Below, in pieces: positions 1-12,800 of a stretch of DNA of 64,000 nt. The notes under the pieces are model-generated. The model did no database searches. It was not told the DNA's origin and was given only the letters and a program-made list of their open reading frames with translations. The DNA is from Allacma fusca. Taxonomy: Eukaryota; Arthropoda; Collembola; Symphypleona; Sminthuridae. Each line of letters starts with the position of its first letter. The stretch's first letter is position 1. The translations under genes and the position numbers were made by a program. The stretch covers positions 58,887,067 to 58,951,066 of the forward strand of contig OX359245.1 of assembly GCA_947179485.1 (NCBI GenBank), given 5' to 3'.

Positions 1-17
1 GTTCTGATGGGGAGGGT

Positions 18-471
18 TAGTGGTCGGATCGATTGAATTTGATTCGAATTTTTCAATTTGATTCAATTTGCCCCAAAGCAATTCAATTCGATTCAATTCA
101 CCCAGTGAATCGAATTGAATCGTAAATCGAACGATTCAAGTGAGAAAATACAAAATTTTCCTTATGTTACTGGAGTGTCGTATACATATTATAAAGGGTA
201 TAGTAAAAGCTATGCTAAAATAACAAACGTTGTGGTATACGTAGTATTTGGACTTTGAATATGCGGGAAAAAAAGTACCCGTGCGCAGCCGAAGCGGTTT
301 TGATGAATTGTTTGAATTGCAATTTACAAGATATGATTCGATTCAGTTCAATACCCAAATCGAATCATTCGATTTGGCTTTGCTGCAAATCGAATCGAAA
401 TAATACTGAATCAAATTGAATCGAATCGAATCGAAAATTTCCAATTCTGAATTGAATTGGTCCGACCACTA
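18..471. mobile_element. Non-autonomous hAT-type MITE with GAATTCGATT-like iterons
   Basis: The ends form inverted repeats starting TAGTGGTCGGA and are flanked by a perfect 8-bp duplication GGGAGGGT (10-17 and 472-479), the size expected of hAT insertion. Both arms are filled with repeated short motifs of the GATTCGAATT/AATTCAATT type. The middle (about 150-300) is unique and contains no transposase ORF. The assignment to hAT rests on the duplication size and the TA(A/G)NG-like terminus. Confidence 0.82.
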
Positions 472-724
472 GGGAGGGTCAAGTCTCGGATGATTCGTTC
501 TTAACGAAAAATAATTATTGTTGAAGTTGTGGTCAAAATTCGTCTAGGATTTCGATATTTACGTTGGCTTTATTTAAGCATGTAGAGCATAAACGCAGTT
601 TTTAATTAAGGTATTAATTGATGGGGCAGCATCTCCGTCAAAAATTATAATTTACAGATATTCGAATCTCAAGAATCTCCAGGACATCGAATAAAATAAA
701 TGGTAGATAAAATGTCACCGTATA

Positions 725-1584
725 CAGTGAATTTCCCATATAGTGGTTTCCTCTTAGATGGCATTCCCTCTTTAGTGGCATCAAAAAACCCTCCCTAGAG
801 GTTTGCAATGTTAAAGGTATACAGTATAGTGGCACCCGCTATAATGGTATTCCCTCTATAATGGCACTATTAGGTGTTACGGTGGCTCAGGCAATGCAAA
901 ATTATAATGGCCGTTGGCATAAAATTAGCTAGATAATGGCTACAAAAGTATAACATGATGTTATAAAACGTGCGGGCGGTTAATAATACTTATGTCGGTT
1001 GGTTCAATTTTAATTTCAAGTGTTAATACAGTTTGATTATTATTGTGGTTTACTGACGCCCTGGTATGATTAGCTGGATTTACGGCATATGATCCGTGAC
1101 TTCAGTTAAAACGAACAGTTATAACACAAATCATTGCCATTTTTGCCTTGGCTCACTTCTAATAAGTTTCAATTCGTGCTGGTTTTTTTAAATAAATTGA
1201 ATTATTATGTTGAAGATTTAAAATGACATTAAACAGACAGTCAAGAAAACCCTCATTGTGAAAAAGAGTACTCAGTGGAAGTAATTCCCATTGCCATAAT
1301 TCCAAGATTTTGGTTTCTGGAATGGTGACATTGTCGTGACAAAAGTTTGTTACGACTAATATTATTAATAGTATGAGGAAACCTAAAGTTACTGAACATC
1401 TTAAACTCAATGAAGCTTAGCATACCTCATAATTTTGAGTATTCAGTAAAAATACATAAATTTATAAATGCATTTAATTACAGTTATTGTCCAAAAACAT
1501 TAATAGTACATAGTTAACCATTAGTAACATATAGTGGCAGGAATTTGTCACTCCCTTGGAAACCACTATATAGGAAATTCACTG
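725..1584. mobile_element. Tc1/mariner-like MITE with TATAGTGGCA-type internal repeats
   Basis: The ends are inverted repeats starting CAGTGAATTTCC and continuing to a shared TAGTGGTTTCC. They are flanked by TA on both sides (723-724, 1585-1586), the Tc1/mariner target. Internal motifs like TATAGTGGCA recur near the left arm. No transposase ORF is present; the 83-codon minus-strand frame inside looks fortuitous. A degraded relative lies at about 39050-39230. Confidence 0.65.
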
Positions 1585-2150
1585 TAATACGCCCATGTGT
1601 TTTAATATGAATCTGTCAGTTGAATGCTGAAACAGAATGAGCCTTGTATTTGCAGTCTAACGTGAAATAAGGCTATAACCTATTATGTTTTCAATTGACT
1701 ACGCAAGTGCGTGGGAACAAATCGACGCTTCGAATACTAGTAATAGTGATCACTTTTTGTGTTTTGGCTTCTGTAAATTTCAGCATTGAACTATTCTTGG
1801 GAAATTTCATGTATGTACGCTTCGGTTAGATTTTAGCTTAAAGTTGTACTTGCGATTTATTTGATCGATTGATCTACATTTAATTTTCAAGTCCTACAGG
1901 AATTAACGTCACGGTCAATACTTGAAATATTTTAAGCTATGATTATTCTAATGTCTTGTTGCGATTAGTTGTAGCGCAACTCGAAGTCTTCTCCGACAGT
2001 CCGACTTTCGTCCTACTGTTAACATTGCCCATAGGTGCTAATAAACTAATACTAGTACGATTACACTACATTGATACACCCGCTTATTTCCTGGGTCCCA
2101 TCTCGTAGCTCCGTTTGACTACATGTAAATAAGAAGGTCACACTACAGAC
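1585..2150. other. 3' flank of FAR copy 1, no gene seen
   Basis: No ORF or RNA gene is recognised. The stretch resembles 15830-16380, downstream of FAR copy 2; for example, CAGAATG...CCTTGTRTTT...CAGTCTAAC is shared. The tandem duplication therefore extended past the FAR stop codon. Confidence 0.55.
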
Positions 2151-5142
2151 TCATAATGTAGGAAATTCCACAATATTCTTCTTGTAATTCGGACTGGAAA
2201 AGTCCGACGTATTTAAATGTTTTTCGTAAGAGTACAGTCCTTGGACCAGGTACGGAGTAAACAATTTCCAATCTATTTGATCAAAGTCAATGGGGAATAA
2301 TTGTCTGTCCAAGGGATCCATTAACTGGTTCAGCTCCGTCATGTTGGCCGTGACAAATTCCCAATTATTTATTATTGCTATTTTAAAGGTCCTTGCCAAA
2401 ATCTGTGCTTCATTATAATCCTTTTGAAAACTGAAATACATTTAAAAATTAATTTCTGCTATCTTTTCAAAAAGTTCATTGCAAAATTGGACAAACTCAC
2501 TTTTGATCAGACCCATGCTTCATCAGGCTCCGAAATTGACCTGGAATTTTTCGGAAGAGGTAGTTATTGATCTCAAAAAGAGTGGGATTTTTTGAAATTG
2601 TGGGATAATATTTTTTACGTTTCTCAGCACTGAGTGGTTCACAACCCCATTTTATCCAGTCTCGAAGCATTACGGGGTTAGTCAAGCGATTCGGTACACA
2701 ATTGTAAACATGAAATTTCTTCGGAATTCTGAAAGCCAATAAAATCACAAGCATGGTGGCATGAAGTTCATTTAATTATCTCTGAATTCTGATGTATGAA
2801 CTTCCTACTACAAAAACTTCCCATGCATCCTAAAAGGGGTAAAATAAACTCTGTGTTAAGAAGAGAATGCGTAGAGGGTATTTAGCACCTAAAACGAAAT
2901 ACTTATTATTGGGCTTATAATTGCAAGATAATACTAAATTTGTACAGAATCTTACGAATTCCCCAAACGCCATGCTGCAGCTAGGCAAGTATTTGCGGTG
3001 TAGTCAACTGGCGTTAACTCAAATCTCCCTTGACTATTGGCAAGTACGGTGTGGTAAGATCCATCAAATAGCCGCCTTAACCACTTGCTGGAACTTGATG
3101 TGGTTTCGTTCCAACCTGGCAGTGGCTCAGTCATCGCCGAGCTTACTGGAATTATTACAAATAATTTTGCTTTTTTACGACATGCTTTCAGTTTTCCGGC
3201 TCAAAAAGTTTCTTTCGGTTCCCAAAATTAAAATTGCGCAAACATGCAATAGAGCTTTATGTGCATAATGGTAGGAGGAAAAATTTGATAGCAAGGAAAT
3301 GGGATTTCCGAAGGTGCTATTAATGTAAAAAAGTAATTTTATAAAAGTAATTTATGTAATTATACCATACATTTTCTGCCCATAAACGTTTGTGCACAAT
3401 ACTGCGGATATTGGGTGCAGATATCGGTATGGAAACGTTGACTTCCCCATTTCAGGTTTTGGGATTGTGTTGTTTGTCAGGTTGGGGTGTATTTGTGGGA
3501 GACCCGTAAAAAAAAGAACGCGGTTCACAGAGACAATTGCTTCGAGAGGTGGTAGCGAGACAGGGGTCGGATTTTTGTTAATCTCCCTGGAAGATTATTT
3601 CTGAATTTCCCTGCTGACTATTTACTCCCTGCGGGTAGGTCCTCAAAGTTTTCAAAAATCCCTGCTGATAAAAAGGTCAGCGATTTTAAAAATCCCTGTT
3701 CGTAAAAATAAATTCCTTCCCTTTGAGATTTTCCCTGCCAGAAAAATTTTTTTCCCTGGGAAGATTCTTCCCGTCTTCCTACAAAAATCCGACCCCTGTA
3801 GCGCGACTGTTGAAATTAAATGCTAAACGACGAAACGACTTTCGACGCCTGAAGAATGTATTTAGTATTTTGTAATTTGTATTTGGGAAGCATGTATTTT
3901 GGACAGCTCTGCAAGGAACATATCCAAGTACGGTATTTTTGCACACATGAGGAGCGCCAGTCACTAATAGACATATGTATATACGGTACAGATACACTTA
4001 CTTGCTCCAGGACGAACAATGGTAACTGGTAGATTATTCCATGCCCGCTCCACAACTTTTTCTCCCATGTGCTTTGAGTACGCATAAGTGCTAATTTTGT
4101 CCTTTAAAATTCTGAAACAAAAGAATCAGCAACAATATGGGAACATTACAACGCTGGTTGACATTAAAGTGTTTAATGATACTGATAGTAATCACAAGTA
4201 AGATTTACATTTTCGTTATAGGAGCATTCCAATCTGCAGGCAGTTTTGCAAAGAAGTCTAGCGCATCTTCAGGTTCAATATTAGTAGGATATACTTTTTC
4301 GTCCACGACACCAGGACACATGTTGTATGCAGTTGATATGTGAACAAAGGCCTGACAAATATAATATTTTAATATTATTATCAAGGAATTAAAACGCTTC
4401 AAATTTATTATATAAATTATTTTCCTGGTAAATTTTTTCAGTGCGATATGTGTCATCACATGAAAGCTAATTAACATCCAAATAAGTCACTGAGTAACAA
4501 TGACTGGGAAATCCAATTGCAATTATTTTTATATGCTTGTTTGGCTTTCATGTGTTGTAAAAATTACATACCTTAACATGATTGACTTGGTTGGCCAGTT
4601 CTAGCACATTTCTTGTTCCACCCACATTTATGTGCATAATCCTGGGCAGTTTCATATATAAATTAATGGCTGCTGCAGAATGAAAAAATATCTGCACATC
4701 TTCTATTTTCTTCAGCTGACCGGGATTTAAACCACACAAGGGCAGTGTAATGTCCCCACGAACCCCCTCTAGCTTCGACAACAATTTGGGATTCTCTTTC
4801 CGGATGCTTTCAAAAACCTGGATGTTTTTGTAATTTTGACATTTAATTATAATATTGTAATAATTACAGAATGACAGCCTTTCTCAATCAATTTCAAATT
4901 CCGTCGAATTATTTCATTGGTTGCATACAAAAATAAATTCGTGTTACCTGGGAATGGATGATATTTTGGAATTTTTCATAAAATTCTTGCTCGGAACGTC
5001 CGCGTAAAAGCAAGTAAACCTTATCTATGCCCGGACATGAGCTTAGAAGTTTCCAAGCCAGGCATTTTCCTACAAAACCAGATCCTCCAGTTAGGAAAAC
5101 CTTTTTGCCGCTGAAAAATTCGGCAACTCTTGACACGCTCAT
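2151..5142 (-). CDS. Fatty acyl-CoA reductase (FAR copy 1), 7 exons, apparently intact
   Basis: The FAR family reduces long-chain acyl-CoA to fatty alcohol with NADPH, for wax, hydrocarbon or pheromone precursors. Exons on the minus strand are 5142-4948, 4817-4572, 4351-4209, 4111-4002, 3145-2956, 2728-2501 and 2430-2151. All have GT-AG borders and consistent phases, and together give 1,392 bp for 463 residues. Residues 18-25 are the NADPH-binding TGGSGFVG. The catalytic YxxxK is Y204-K208. The exon-5 segment TEPLPGWNE and the last two exons match the Rossmann end and the FAR C-terminal domain. The start at MSVSRV matches FAR copy 3 (MSASNI). The C-terminus stops soon after the FAR_C domain, so the hydrophobic anchor of many insect FARs is missing. 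Intron 4 holds a hAT MITE. Substrate is unknown. Confidence 0.93.
3561..3798. mobile_element. Short hAT-type MITE in intron 4 of FAR copy 1
   Basis: The ends are perfect 18-bp inverted repeats starting CAGGGGTCGGATTTTTGT. The flanks TAGCGAGA (3553-3560) and TAGCGCGA (3799-3806) form an 8-bp duplication with one mismatch. The interior repeats TCCCTG-rich motifs and has no ORF. Because it lies wholly inside an intron, it leaves the FAR reading frame intact. Confidence 0.85.
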
Positions 5143-6189
5143 ATTAAAAACCAATGGATGTTAGACTATTTACTTCTCAGATTTGAGGATTGGAAATAGA
5201 CTCTTGATGCGTGAGCAGCTGGAATGAAAAGGTTTTGGTTTGGTTACAACTATAAATAGTCGAGAGCCTTAAAAATTTCGTTTGATTACTGATGTCAGGA
5301 ATTTCTTTGAATTTCAGTGAAAATAAAGTATTATCCAATTTGATGTCTTCAAGTTTAGAAACTCAGAGTTGCTATTTCAATATGTTTTACGGAGCAAAGC
5401 TTCATTGCTAATCGCAATTATCTAGATGTGCAGTTTATTTATATCCAGTAAAACTGGTTTTATTTTCAATTTATAGTAGAAATGCTTATTTCGCACCGTC
5501 AGTCAAGTGGACAAACATTCATATGAGAATATTTATACATATATATGTATAATTATATATATATGTATACTATGTGTAAGACACTGGTGACGCCCGTCCA
5601 TTTTTTTTTTGTTTAGTTGATTGGAGATAACAATTTCCGGTAATTTTTGTAGGGCGGCTTCAGCCCCATTATAAAATAATGTTGTCCGTGTGTCTGTAAG
5701 ACTCGCACATTTCCTCTTAAACTACTCGATGAGTATTCGGATATACATTTGTTTGATTTTGGGTTATAAATGGAAGTACTTTTTAAAGAGATAAGAATTT
5801 CTCTTTGGACTTTTTCAGTACTGATTAAGAAGCTATTTATTATGGTAAAAAAAATTACTAAAGAATAGATAAATAAAATTATATAAAATAGGGAAAGGGC
5901 CATTTTGTATCGTTTACTGTGAACATTATGAGGAATTGCGCCGCGTTTATAATTTAATTTTTATGACTTCATGGCACGAATTTTGACGTTCCTTATATCT
6001 TTATTTAGTAATACGGTTTACTTTTGGAGCCCGGGCGGTGCTCCATTGGTTTTGCAATAATTTTCAGTCGCAAAGAAAATATTCGACATGAATCACAAAA
6101 CAATTAAATAATTTTTGTCTCAAACCTTTGGTTGACTTAAAGAAACATTCTCAAAATAGACAACTTTTGTGTACATATTAGCCTGCAGA
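5143..6189. other. Intergenic region upstream of FAR copy 1
   Basis: This is the 5' flank of FAR copy 1. A TATA-like CTATTTATAG (minus strand, about 5250-5260) sits about 110 bp before the start codon. The same area before FAR copy 2 has CTATATACAG at about 19245, which suggests a shared core promoter. Position 5520-5575 is a TA/TATG-rich simple repeat. One AT-rich 96-codon frame is listed separately. Confidence 0.4.
5613..5903 (-). CDS. Small AT-rich ORF with hydrophobic N-terminus, doubtful gene
   Basis: This 96-codon frame starts at a true ATG and opens with about 23 hydrophobic residues (MALSLFYIILFIYSLVIFF), which could be a signal peptide or membrane anchor. The remainder is polar and matches no family I know. 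No duplicate was noticed in the parallel region upstream of FAR copy 2, and AT-rich DNA often yields such frames by chance. I treat it as a weak candidate only. Confidence 0.15.
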   Translation of the reverse strand: MALSLFYIILFIYSLVIFFTIINSFLISTEKVQREILISLKSTSIYNPKSNKCISEYSSSSLRGNVRVLQTHGQHYFIMGLKPPYKNYRKLLSPIN

Positions 6190-6198
6190 TTTAGTTTG

Positions 6199-6996
6199 AT
6201 TGTAAACTAATGGTCGGTTTCTTAAATGCTTGTAGACAACTTCCAGAAAATCAAATCGGTCGTCAGCACGGTTCCCCAGAAGTCATAAATGTTGACCAAA
6301 AGCACTCCCGTCAATAGGGGTTGTAAGGTTTTAGTGCTACCTTCAGTCTGTTTGATTAGTAATGTCCCACAGTCGGACTCCGCACAGTGTTTGATGAGTG
6401 CGAAAGAGATATTATGTTTCCTGGCACAAAGCGGGCCAGCCGTTGGAGGCCATCCCTGGGCAGTAGTGCAATAAATGAGCCCATTTGTAACTTTTGGCTC
6501 CAGTAAGAAAATAATAAAAACATGTAGTTTGTCATCATAACATTCCCATTTCCAGTGTGGACAGTGGTAATTTACTGTTCCATTACGAGTTTTCGTCAGC
6601 AAATGAACAACCAAATTTTTCACAAGTTTTGTCGGAATTACAAATGATTAGAACAACGCATGGAAATAGCCCCAAAAATGGATTCCAACAACTCATAAAT
6701 ACAGTGGACTGTGGAAGTAATGGCTATAGCATTACCTTGGTATTTCCATATGGAACGAAATCAATATTCAGGTATTCCGGCATCTTGAAATAAGCACAAA
6801 ACGGCTGTCTTTTATAAAATGCTTCATAATTGGACCTAAATCCATATAGTCTTAAAATTTGACATGCCCTTCGAAGAGTAGAACATTAGCGCAGAATTGT
6901 TAAATAAGTATTAAATCATGCTTGGTACCTCCGTAGCTTCACGGAACACAGTTTCAAAGGGAAGAACAAATGTTCCCAGGAAATAAAAAATCTTAT
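6199..6996 (-). pseudogene. GILT-like thiol reductase, degenerate copy 1
   Basis: This is a relic of a gamma-interferon-inducible lysosomal thiol reductase (GILT) family gene. Exon 3 (6610-6222) still reads as a GILT core (IYC, CAxK, ISFALIKHCAES). The signature C-x-H-G-x2-E-C-x2-N-x4-C has become CPHWKWECYDDKLHVF, losing the G, N and last C. Compared with GILT copy 2, the exon-1 start ATG is AAT, exon 2 is frame-shifted and lacks the active-site cysteine, and the exon-3 acceptor AG (CATTTGCAG in copy 2) is CATTTGCTG. These breaks together make a functional product unlikely. Confidence 0.8.
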
Positions 6997-8439
6997 TTTC
7001 AGCAATTGTGCATAAGAGATTTAAAGAGAGGAGAGTTCAAAGCTGGAAAAACTCATAATAATTTCCACTCAATGTAAAACTAGATTCAATATGTTATAAA
7101 TACTACACATACTCCTGAAATTACAGTTACTTTACACATTTAATGTTGTAAATTATGAAGAACCTGTTTGCATTGCACCTAAAATGATGCACAGTTCTCT
7201 CTCCTTCTCTGTCAGGTATGAAATGTTTTTGAAATATTTCAAAACCTGGGCTGTCACAATACAACCATAAATTGAAGCCTGCAATCATTTATAACTGTTG
7301 ATTGTGAGGTTCAGGAATGCATTTCTTAGAGTGAAATAGTTGAAAAGCTTCTTAGTTCAAAGTACGGACTAAAATAAATTAGACTGTGTACTGTAATCAA
7401 CCCTGACAATAATTGAATTAATACGTGATTATTGTTTAGAATCACCTTTACTTTGCCAAGCTTTCAAACAAGAAAGTGCTGTTCTTCTCAGGTCCTGTAA
7501 ATGGCTAAATTTCTATGAGATATTTTAACAACCTAATAATCCCTCTATAACGTGTTTTCAAAGTTTTCATAAAATATTAAACTACGATTTTCTTAATCTA
7601 ACAATTTCGGAAGTTTCTTCGTTTTACTTGTTTTTGGTACCTTTGATCAAGTTTTGTATTTTGATGCCAGTCTCTCCGTTTCAAAAGGCTGCGTAAGTAT
7701 CCTGCAAGTTTATTGAAAGGATTTTTGGCAACAGGAATTGGGATCCTTGGTTACATTGTTACAAAGTTAAATACCTATCGGTTTGAGTGGTTTTTCTGTG
7801 CAACTTAGTCTCGATATTGTATTGTTTTGAGTTCATAATTTTCTTGTATATGTATTCCATACAAAAGTAATATCACCGCCGCGCACACAACAGCAGCGTT
7901 TTTGCTGGCAAACGTGGTAATTCGAAAAGTATTTTAACCTGTTAAACGTTTCCAACAAAGATGCACAGAATGATTTAAAAAATGATGTTTTAAGCTTTGA
8001 CGCAATTCACATGGCATAAGACATTTGTAAATCAAACGAAATAATATTTGCAATATGCAAATTACATCTGGAGAGCGAAATTCTACATCATCCATATTAA
8101 ATGTCAAGATTTAGTAATAAATTTGTGGTTGCCGAAGAATGGATAAAACTCAAAATCTTGTTTATTGTTGCGTTGACCCGAAAGTGCCAAGCATAAGGTT
8201 GCCATAATGCTCCTATGATTTCTTTTGCGATTCGAAAGCAATGAGGGATATTCTTTGGAATGAATACAGCAATCTGTATTTTTTTGTAATGTAGTTATTT
8301 ACTTCTGTTAGTTACGCATGGATAACACGAACAGTTTTTTAATATGAACATTTCACGCAGTTTTTCAAATGTAAACTAATTAATTAATTAATCAGATAGA
8401 ACTTAATTACCTCGGAATCTATGACATTTGTTCATGTTT
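6997..8439. other. 5' flank of GILT copy 1, no gene seen
   Basis: No coding frame of interest is present. The part to about 7330 resembles the flanks upstream of GILT copies 2 (20520-20880) and 3 (24080-24480), including the motif GAGGTTCAGGAATGCA. The rest is AT-rich unique sequence, with a short ATTAATTAATTAATCAG run near 8377. Confidence 0.4.
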
Positions 8440-8615
8440 TTCGAGGGGTTTGCTCCGAACGATGGCATAATATCAATCCAACCTTTTCCACATGACGTCA
8501 GCAGCTTACAAGTTTCCAGGCTACGCATTTTCCCACGAAACCTGATTCCGCAGTCAGGAAAACAATTTGATCACTGAAACATTGGGCTATGCCCTCTGAA
8601 CTGATGACTGTTCCT
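8440..8615 (-). pseudogene. Remnant of FAR exon 1 (fourth FAR copy)
   Basis: Reading the minus strand gives a damaged FAR first exon: FFSGKKVFLTGGSGFVGK of the intact copies appears as CFSDQIVFLTAESGFVGK, followed by CVAWKL. The glycine-rich NADPH motif is altered. No other FAR exon was found nearby; the sequence to the left belongs to the GILT copy 1 flank. It marks a mostly deleted GILT-FAR unit. Confidence 0.65.
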
Positions 8616-8689
8616 GATCATTGATACCAGAATACCGCCATGGTGACGTAAATTAAACACGAAATAACAGTATCGTTATCAGATACTTC

Positions 8690-8905
8690 GTGAATAGACA
8701 GAAGCTTGAGCTTCTGCTGAGTTACCTGAAAACAAACTATTTTTAAATTTGAATTGCCCTTGAAAGGTCAATTAACGCATATTTTTAATTCAGTAATAAA
8801 TTATTCTTTATAACCATTGTAGCATGAGTGAAGCCAGTTTCAATGGGAAATACAAATATTCCCAAGAAAGATAGCATCTGTATCTTAGCAATTTTCCTTT
8901 CACAA
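8690..8905 (-). pseudogene. Remnant of GILT exons 1-2 (fourth GILT copy)
   Basis: On the minus strand a signal-peptide-like exon reads MLSFLGIFVFPIETGF, closely matching MNILYILGIFVLPIGTGF of GILT copy 2. It is followed, after an intron-like gap, by VTQQKLK, which matches the exon-2 start VPQTKLK of copy 2. The catalytic region and exon 3 are absent. It sits immediately upstream of the FAR exon-1 remnant, preserving the GILT-then-FAR order. Confidence 0.6.
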
Positions 8906-9866
8906 GGAACACGAAACTTGTTCTTAAGAGGTCAAGGATGAAAAACGGTTTCTAATTTCCGATTAATGTATGACGTACATTTGGTATGATGAAAAGATTG
9001 CAAGTTCAAGTACCTATCGGTTTGTGTGGGTTTTCTCTGCACCTTAGTTTAATGCGGTGTTGTTTTGATATCGTTATTTACGTCAGTGCTGCGATCGGGT
9101 CAAGTAATTTAAAAACTTGACCAAGAACTTGACTTGACCATGAAACTTCAAGTAATTTTCAAGACACAACCTGAACTTGATAACTCGCGTTCCTGTAATT
9201 ACTTGACTTGTCAAGTTCAAGTAATCAAGTAAATTTTCTAAGACCCGAACTTGAACAAGTAGTTACAGTTCCAAACTTGACTTGAACTTGACTTGACCAT
9301 GACTTGAACATGACTTGAACTTGATAATTCAAGTTAAGTATCACAAGAAATAACATATGCCTACAATTTTTTTAGCATACCTCTGCAAATTATTTCCGTC
9401 GGACTGAAAACCAAAAGGTATTCAGAAAACAATTTTAACACTATTTTTATTTAAAACCATAAATATACATATTTAAAACTGAATACCGTAAAAGCTAGGT
9501 ATACAGGATAGTACAATTTGTGAAGGAATTTCCCTTACAAGAAGCTTCTAACTGTGTAAAAGGTCATATAAATTCATCCCGCATATCGATACATTCCTTG
9601 TAAGCTGAACTCTAATACTGGACATTCACTGTATACCTGACTAGTATTATATGGTGTCAAGTCAAGGTATATTTAATGTTCATATATGTATGTAAACATA
9701 TACCTATTTGAGCATTCTCAGTATTCTTAACTTAATATTTAATAAAGTAAGCCAGTATTTAGATACTTGTTTATTAAATGATTTTTCTAATGGGCAATCC
9801 AAGCTCATTTTATATTGAAAATTACTTACTTAAGTTGAAACTAATAATTCTAAGTAATAATACGAA

Positions 9867-12800
9867 CAGGGACGGGAATTCGAATTCGAATCGGAATTCG
9901 AATCGGAATTATATTCAAAAATGTGGGTATCCGAAATGATATTGGAATCGGAAAAAAATCCAATAAAGTATTTGTATCCAAAATTGGATTAGAATAAAGA
10001 CAAGGGTATTCGAATCGGTATTCGAATATATTTTCATGAATTCGGATTCCAATATAATATCGATTTCATTGTTATTTAATGCCACGTGCGAGTAAATGCT
10101 CATAGTGCATTTTTTGCCGCACGTGTGCACTTACCAGGCGATGTAACGAACGTTTTGACAACGTATGGTTTATGCTTGTTAGTTTTGCTTGACTGAGTCG
10201 AAGCCCGTTGTGCAACAATTCCTACAAACAAGATATCTGCATGGTCTCGGTATTAAGGGATTTTCAACATAATCTCATTACTTATACCTTGAACGCATAA
10301 TGGGGAGACCTAAATCTAATTCCGTAGAAGTGAATTTTAGCTACGATGTGTTATTAAATAAATCAATTTGCAAACACTGTGAGAAAGAATTAACGGGGAA
10401 AGTAGTTACGAACCTTAAAAAGCATCTCAATAAGGATCACGCCGAAATAAAGTTTCCAGAAGTGAAAAAAACGAAACGCCAGGAGCCAGGTAAGAATGAA
10501 TTCGCAAGTATTCAGTTATATTTCGGTAATTACATAATTTCCTAGTTTTCCTACAGTAAATGCTACATGTAATAATTCCTATATTTCCAGTAATTACTAT
10601 ACTCACAGTAATTCATACACAAAACGATTTTGTTCACTGGAATCATATTATATTTTTAAAACAAACTTGATCTAGTAAATTCTGTCTCTGCGCTGATTGT
10701 GAGTACATACAATTTACATTCATTATTTTAAAGGTGGAAATGAAACTCAGTTACAATCGTTGCCAACAATGTATAATTTTGTGAGGAGAAAGCAAAAATG
10801 CTCAGTTGAAATGGATGCTGAAGAAGTCCAGGATGCTTGTATTGAATTAGTGACGAAGAATGGAAGACCATTTTCTATTGTGGATGATACAGGATTCAAA
10901 AGGCTTACAGAGCATTTATTTAGAGCCCACAATTTGAGCATGTGCCCCAAAAAATTATCGATCCTTACTGTTAAACGAGCAGATCAAGAAAAGAAATTAT
11001 TGAAGCAGCTGTTACAAGATGTGATGGTTTCTTTAAAACTTGATATTGCTACGCGCCTAAGTCGCTCATTTCTTGGGATAAATGTGCAGTTCTACAAAAA
11101 AGGAAAATAACATCTATACACTTTGACAGTAAAAGAATTAGATCAATCCCACACTGCTAATACTATCCTTCAGGTTTTGGAAGCCACACTAAAAGACTTT
11201 GGAATTGTGAATGAACAAGTTCATTCAGCTACAATCGACAACGGGTCAAACTTCGTCTGTGCGCTTCGGATTTGTTCAGAACCCAATGATGAGGATGGTA
11301 CATCTGTATTTTTGACCTACTATTGTAAATACTTTTTTTGGTTAGTAATAAGAGAATGTTGGTAGGAAATCTTGTCAGGAGTTTTTCCGAAATAAGAATG
11401 CAGCTGTATAATTGTATCCAATACCTAGCCCTTAACTGTAAGTATGATCCCATTCGAACCAGGTAGCGAATTTCAGATTCCACTATTGATCACAGCAATC
11501 TAATTTAGACGTAAACGTTGGAGCCAGCTAGTTACAGGATGCAGTATTTACAATAATTCTTGTGTGATTATCTTAGAGCTGGAAGAGGTGGGACCTGAAC
11601 CCAATGAGGATGATACCGAAGATTCAATTACAGTAACAGAAACAGCTGCAATTGACAACTTCACAATCCCTTGGTTAAAAACTATGCGCTGTGCTGCACA
11701 TACACTTCAGTTGGCTGTTTGGGACTTCTTAAAGCCAAAACACATTCAGGCTTTAATTGTCAAAGCTCGTTGGTTGGTTTGAAAACTTCGAATCCCTAGT
11801 CTACGTTACATGCTGAAGTCTCGTAAGTTGGCGATTCCTCAAATTGACGTAACAACAAGATGGTCGTCCACTGGTATAATGATTGAGAATTTGCTGAAGC
11901 TTGAGCCTACTGTTAAAGAGTTTTTGGACAATAAAATAATTGAAGCCAATAGGTTGCAGCCTTGCTTTTGGGAAAGTTTAAAAGAACTCTCGTCAACGCT
12001 GGAGCCTGCCAAGATTGCCACCACTAAGCTTCAAACTGCTAATATTACAGCGGGTTTGTCCAATTACATATGTATCGACGATAACGTCAATCAAGTTATC
12101 ATTGTAATTACTAAAAATAATTATCATAAATTATTATTAATGTAACAGGAGAATTTCATGAAGTGTGGACAAAGATGAAATTGTCAGTTCGGAGCCAAGA
12201 AACGGGTTTGGCTGGTTTGTTTGTGAAGTGCATTGAAAACCGGGAGAAAAACTTACTTTTAAACGAGGGATTGCTCATGTCCATTTACGCCGACCCGAGA
12301 TACAAATCTATTCTCACAGTAGAGCAGGTATTTGTTCTCAAATTTGTAAGTATGGAATATATATTTTAAATCATCTATGAAGAAACTAAATGAACTGCAT
12401 ATCCAATTTCTCAAATGAAAATGGTATACATGCACAGAAATATGCATGGTGGTAGTTAATGTTAGTTGCCTTGAATGAAACTTCATTCAGACCGTTTTGC
12501 GTTTAGTCGGAAATGCAACTAGACTATTTGTCCTCTTCTTCAACGATATGAACCTTTCAGGTCAGTGTGGCAAGGGATGAGATTTTGGTTATTGCTGAGA
12601 GACTCCACAGATTGACCGCATCAGCTGCAGATATTGTACAGGAAGGTTCTGTTGCTGATATTGACGACATATTTGGAGACCATGACTATATGTACGAAAG
12701 TCTTCTGGCAAGTGGTGACCATCAAATTGCAGGTTTAAATAAATAAATTTAGTTAAATTGTTCGCACATGAAGTCACGGATGAAATATATTCGTGACAAT

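Noticed and set aside
725-1584. Autonomous mariner element
   Set aside because: No transposase frame or DDE-type motif is present.
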